Source: Gemmatimonadota bacterium
Lineage (GTDB): Bacteria; Gemmatimonadota; Gemmatimonadetes; Gemmatimonadales; GWC2-71-9
Assembly (NCBI GenBank): GCA_003222235.1
Contig: QHVD01000117.1
Location: 1-23,771 of the forward strand
Direction of reading: 5' to 3'
DNA length: 23,771 bases
In this document: piece after piece, positions 21,471 through 23,771 of the stretch
Numbering within the stretch: position 1 is the stretch's first letter
Layout: each line of letters opens with the position of its first letter
The notes under the pieces: model-generated
Databases searched by the model: none
What the model was told of the DNA's origin: nothing
The model's input: the letters and a program-made list of their open reading frames with translations, nothing else
Made by a program: the position numbers and the translations under genes

Positions 21471-21854
21471 ATGCGGCGGCTCGTCTACCGCAAGAGCCGG
21501 CGGGAGCGCGGCCGCGAGCCCGAGCGCGCCAAGCTGCACGTCGCCAAGGGCGACACCGTGCGCGTCATCCGCGGCGAGCATCGCGGCCGGGAGGGCAAGA
21601 TCCTGCGCGTCTACCCGAAGCAGTTCCGCGTGATCGTGGAGGGCGTGAACATCGTGAAGAAGCACAAACGGGCCACCACGCCCCAGGCCGAGAGCGGCAT
21701 CATCGAGTTCCCGGCGCCCATCTCGGCGGCGAACGTGATGCTCCTCGACCCCAAGTCGGGCGAGCCCACGCGCGTCCGGAGGCGCGTGGACAAGGATGGC
21801 ACCGTGGAGCGGACGGCGGTCAAGTCGGGCCAACCCATCCCGCGGGTGCGATAG
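21471..21854 (+). CDS. rplX: 50S ribosomal protein L24
   Basis: Encodes 127 residues, some 20 more than usual because of a basic N-terminal extension (MRRLVYRKSRRERGREPER). The KOW-type core follows: KLHVAKGDTVRVIRGEHRG, KILRVYPKQFRVIVEGVNIV and KKHKRATTPQAESGIIEFPA. L24 nucleates 50S assembly. The ATG is one base after the rplN TGA (TGAGATG). No closer in-frame ATG exists before the core, which supports the extended start. Confidence 0.95.
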   Translation: MRRLVYRKSRRERGREPERAKLHVAKGDTVRVIRGEHRGREGKILRVYPKQFRVIVEGVNIVKKHKRATTPQAESGIIEFPAPISAANVMLLDPKSGEPTRVRRRVDKDGTVERTAVKSGQPIPRVR

Positions 21855-21857
21855 GCA

Positions 21858-22556
21858 ATGGCGGATACCAAAGAGAGGCAGCCCAAGCAGGCCGGAGCTC
21901 CGGGGCCCGCGGCCAAGGCGAAGAAAGCGCCGAAGCAGCGCCCCGAGGGTGAGCCGCAAGAGCCGGCGGGACCTCCGCCCGAGCCCGCGCCCCGGCCGCG
22001 GCTGCTGGAGCACTACGAGCAGCGCGTGCGATCCAAGCTCGCGCAGCAGTTCGGCCTCCAGAATCCGCACCAGGTCCCGAAACTGGTGAAGATCGTGCTC
22101 AACGTCGGGATGGGCGACGCGACCAAGAATTCCAAGGCCCTGGACGCAGCCGTGGCGGAGCTCGCGGCCGTCACGGGCCAGCGGCCGGTGGTGACCCGCG
22201 CCAAGAAGTCGGTCGCGAACTTCAACCTCCGGCAGGGAATGGCGGTCGGCTGCTCGGTGACGCTGCGCGGAGCGCGCATGTACGAGTTCCTCGACCGGTT
22301 CATCAGCATCGCCCTGCCGCGCATGCGCGACTTCCGGGGGTTGTCGCCGGACAGCTTCGACGGCCGGGGGAGCTACAGCGTCGGCATCAAGGAGCAGATG
22401 ATCTTCCCCGAGATCGACTACGACAAGGTCGAGACGACCCACGGCATGGACATCACGCTCGTGACGAGCGCCGGCCGCGACGACACGGCTCGGGCCCTGC
22501 TCCGCGAGATGGGATTCCCCTTCCGGGGCGAGGCTCCGGTCGCGGTGGGGGGCTAG
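21858..22556 (+). CDS. rplE: 50S ribosomal protein L5 with N-terminal extension
   Basis: Encodes 232 residues; usual L5 is about 180. Residues 1-47 are a Lys/Pro/Ala/Glu-rich disordered extension. The normal core begins near PRLLEHYEQRVRSKLAQQFG and continues with VPKLVKIVLNVGMGDATKNS, TRAKKSVANFNLRQGMAVG, RMRDFRGLSPDSFDGRGSYS and a GIKEQMIFPEIDYDKV segment. L5 binds 5S rRNA and the P-site tRNA elbow. I saw no internal ATG that would give a normal-length protein with a ribosome site, so the extension is probably real. Confidence 0.95.
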   Translation: MADTKERQPKQAGAPGPAAKAKKAPKQRPEGEPQEPAGPPPEPAPRPRLLEHYEQRVRSKLAQQFGLQNPHQVPKLVKIVLNVGMGDATKNSKALDAAVAELAAVTGQRPVVTRAKKSVANFNLRQGMAVGCSVTLRGARMYEFLDRFISIALPRMRDFRGLSPDSFDGRGSYSVGIKEQMIFPEIDYDKVETTHGMDITLVTSAGRDDTARALLREMGFPFRGEAPVAVGG

Positions 22557-22575
22557 GGGCTAAGGGAGGCCACGC

Positions 22576-22761
22576 ATGGCGAAGCAGAGCTGGATCGAGA
22601 AGGTGAAGCGGAAGCCTAAATTTCAGGTGCGCGGCTACTACCGCTGCCAGCGGTGCGGACGCAGCCGCGGCACCCTGCGCAAGTTCAAGCTGTGCCGCAT
22701 CTGTTTCCGGGAGCTGGCCCTGCGGGGCGAGATCCCCGGCGTGCGCAAGGCCAGTTGGTAG
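22576..22761 (+). CDS. rpsN: 30S ribosomal protein S14, zinc-binding type (Z)
   Basis: Encodes 61 residues. The short form carries a zinc ribbon with Cys24, Cys27, Cys40 and Cys43 (CQRC and CRIC). The family ends are present: MAKQSWIEKVKRKPKFQVR and ALRGEIPGVRKASW. The zinc-free long form is absent from this locus. GGGAGG upstream supports the start. It is in the usual spc position between rplE and rpsH. Confidence 0.98.
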   Translation: MAKQSWIEKVKRKPKFQVRGYYRCQRCGRSRGTLRKFKLCRICFRELALRGEIPGVRKASW

Positions 22762-22776
22762 AGGACGGAAGCCGAG

Positions 22777-23172
22777 ATGAGCATAATTGATCCGGTCGCC
22801 GACATGCTCACCCGCGTGCGCAACGCCTGCCAGGCGAGCCACCGCCGCGTGGACATGCCGGTGTCGAAACTGAAGGTCGAGATCGCGCGGATCCTCCGGG
22901 ACAACCATTATATCCAGGACTACAAGGTCCTGGACGACGGGCGTCACGGCCTGCTGCGGCTCTACCTCAAGTACCACAACGATGCCCCCGTCATCCGCGA
23001 GCTGCAGCGCGTCTCCGCGCCCGGCCTGCGTCGCTACGTCAAGGCGCGCGAGATCCCGCGGGTGAAGAACGGCTTGGGGATGGCGATCCTTAGCACGCCG
23101 CAGGGTGTCATGTCCGATCGGGAAGCCCGCACCGCCCGCATCGGGGGCGAGCTCCTCGCGGTGGTCTGGTAG
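22777..23172 (+). CDS. rpsH: 30S ribosomal protein S8
   Basis: Encodes 131 residues. Segments include DPVADMLTRVRNACQASHRR, MPVSKLKVEIARIL, RVSAPGLRRYVKAREIPRV and the closing GLGMAILSTPQGVMSDREA. S8 binds the central domain of 16S rRNA and in E. coli represses the spc operon at rplE; I could not identify a matching RNA target here. The start MSIIDPVADML is typical. Confidence 0.98.
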   Translation: MSIIDPVADMLTRVRNACQASHRRVDMPVSKLKVEIARILRDNHYIQDYKVLDDGRHGLLRLYLKYHNDAPVIRELQRVSAPGLRRYVKAREIPRVKNGLGMAILSTPQGVMSDREARTARIGGELLAVVW

Positions 23173-23182
23173 GAGGCCCGGC

Positions 23183-23728
23183 ATGTCGCGCATCGGCAGG
23201 CGGCCCGTGCCCCTTCCTGCGGGCGTCACGGCCCGAGTGGAGGGGCGGCAGATTACGGTGAAAGGACCGAGGGGTGAGATCAGCCGCACGATCCATCCGG
23301 AGCTGACCCTCGCCCTCCACGACAACACCGTCGCCGTCGAACGGCCGTCGGATGAAGACCGACACAAGGCCCTGCACGGGCTCACCCGAACACTCGTCGC
23401 CAACATGGTGGAGGGGGTCACGAAGGGCTTCTCCAAGTCGCTCGAGATCCAGGGCGTGGGTTACAAGGCGGAGCCGAAGCCGTTCGGCGTGCAGGTCACG
23501 GTAGGCTTCTCGCATCCGGTGCCGTACCACGCGCCAAAGGGGATCAAGATCTCGGTGGAAAACAACGTGGTCATGAAGGTCGAGGGCGTGAATAAGGAGC
23601 TGGTGGGGCAGGTGGCCGCGGAACTCCGCGCCATCCGCCCGCCCGAGCCGTACAAGGGTAAGGGGATCCGGTACGTGGGCGAGCAGGTCCGGCGCAAAGC
23701 CGGCAAGACCGCCCAGGCGGCGAAATAG
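23183..23728 (+). CDS. rplF: 50S ribosomal protein L6
   Basis: Encodes 181 residues from ATG 23183, preceded by a perfect AGGAGG (23171-23176); the upstream in-frame ATG at 23105 lies inside rpsH. Family segments are MSRIGRRPVPLPAGV, ITVKGPRGEISRTIHPE, MVEGVTKGFSKSLEIQGVGY and the C-terminal RPPEPYKGKGIRYVGEQVRR. L6 supports the factor-binding region of the 50S subunit. Its tail KAGKTAQAAK is slightly longer than in E. coli. Confidence 0.98.
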   Translation: MSRIGRRPVPLPAGVTARVEGRQITVKGPRGEISRTIHPELTLALHDNTVAVERPSDEDRHKALHGLTRTLVANMVEGVTKGFSKSLEIQGVGYKAEPKPFGVQVTVGFSHPVPYHAPKGIKISVENNVVMKVEGVNKELVGQVAAELRAIRPPEPYKGKGIRYVGEQVRRKAGKTAQAAK

Positions 23729-23731
23729 GCG

Positions 23732-23771
23732 ATGCGGGCGCTTCACAGAGTCCGGACGCGCGAGGATCGGC
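23732..23771 (+). CDS. rplR: 50S ribosomal protein L18, first codons only
   Basis: An ATG 3 nt after the rplF stop opens a frame MRALHRVRTREDR that runs off the window after 13 codons. A basic N-terminus in this position fits L18, which follows L6 in the spc operon. The sequence is too short to prove the family; the assignment depends on gene order. Confidence 0.5.
   Translation, partial: MRALHRVRTREDR

Overview
The window is GC-rich bacterial chromosomal DNA, probably from the phylum Gemmatimonadota. Three things point there: EF-Tu has an unusual effector loop (KILTI where most bacteria have RGITI) that I associate from memory with that phylum; a run of small coiled-coil genes precedes a PspA gene; and both the protein sequences and the high-GC codon use fit. 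S14 is the four-cysteine zinc type. The phylum call rests on recollection and has not been tested by a search.

Layout. (1) 1-253: tail of a probable outer-membrane beta-barrel protein. It meets the next operon tail to tail, the two stop codons sharing one CTAG. (2) 250-5830, minus strand: six genes read right to left, cutA, TPR protein, macro-domain protein, transglutaminase-like protein, ABC ATPase, ABC permease. Every junction is a 4-nt NTGA overlap, so this looks like one tightly coupled translation unit, perhaps for an envelope export function. (3) 5924-8788: uvrA, divergent from cutA. (4) 8823-10347: three small genes and a possible 18-codon minigene. The three small proteins share a coiled-coil motif of the form SELxERxDFxERLLA, and pspA follows directly, which suggests an envelope-stress module. 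An AI-2E/PerM-type permease, a DUF1611 (DgcN-like) protein and cysS follow on the same strand. (5) 13971-14509: tRNA-Thr(TGT), tRNA-Tyr(GTA), tRNA-Gly(TCC) and tRNA-Thr(GGT), then tuf. This is the gene order of the E. coli tufB operon. (6) 15916-23771: rpsJ, rplC, rplD, rplW, rplB, rpsS, rplV, rpsC, rplP, rpmC, rpsQ, rplN, rplX, rplE, rpsN, rpsH, rplF and the first codons of rplR: a fused S10-spc ribosomal-protein operon lying directly behind tuf.

The most unusual structures are non-coding. The tuf leader (14516-14691) consists of six 13-nt purine-rich repeats, a 7-nt centre and seven 13-nt pyrimidine-rich repeats whose consensus is the reverse complement of the first set. Between rplB and rpsS (18626-18726) lies a second palindrome built on the same plan but with a 7-nt period. 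Its 32-nt arms pair at 31 of 32 positions if G-U pairs are allowed in the plus-strand RNA. The tuf gene itself has strongly G-ending codons (about 35 of 41 glycines are GGG by hand count), unlike its neighbours. The locus joins a tufB-like upstream flank to a tufA-like downstream flank, so either a real rearrangement or an assembly join at tuf should be considered.

No CRISPR array, insertion sequence, phage gene or rRNA gene was seen. No stretch longer than 300 nt lacks a gene.
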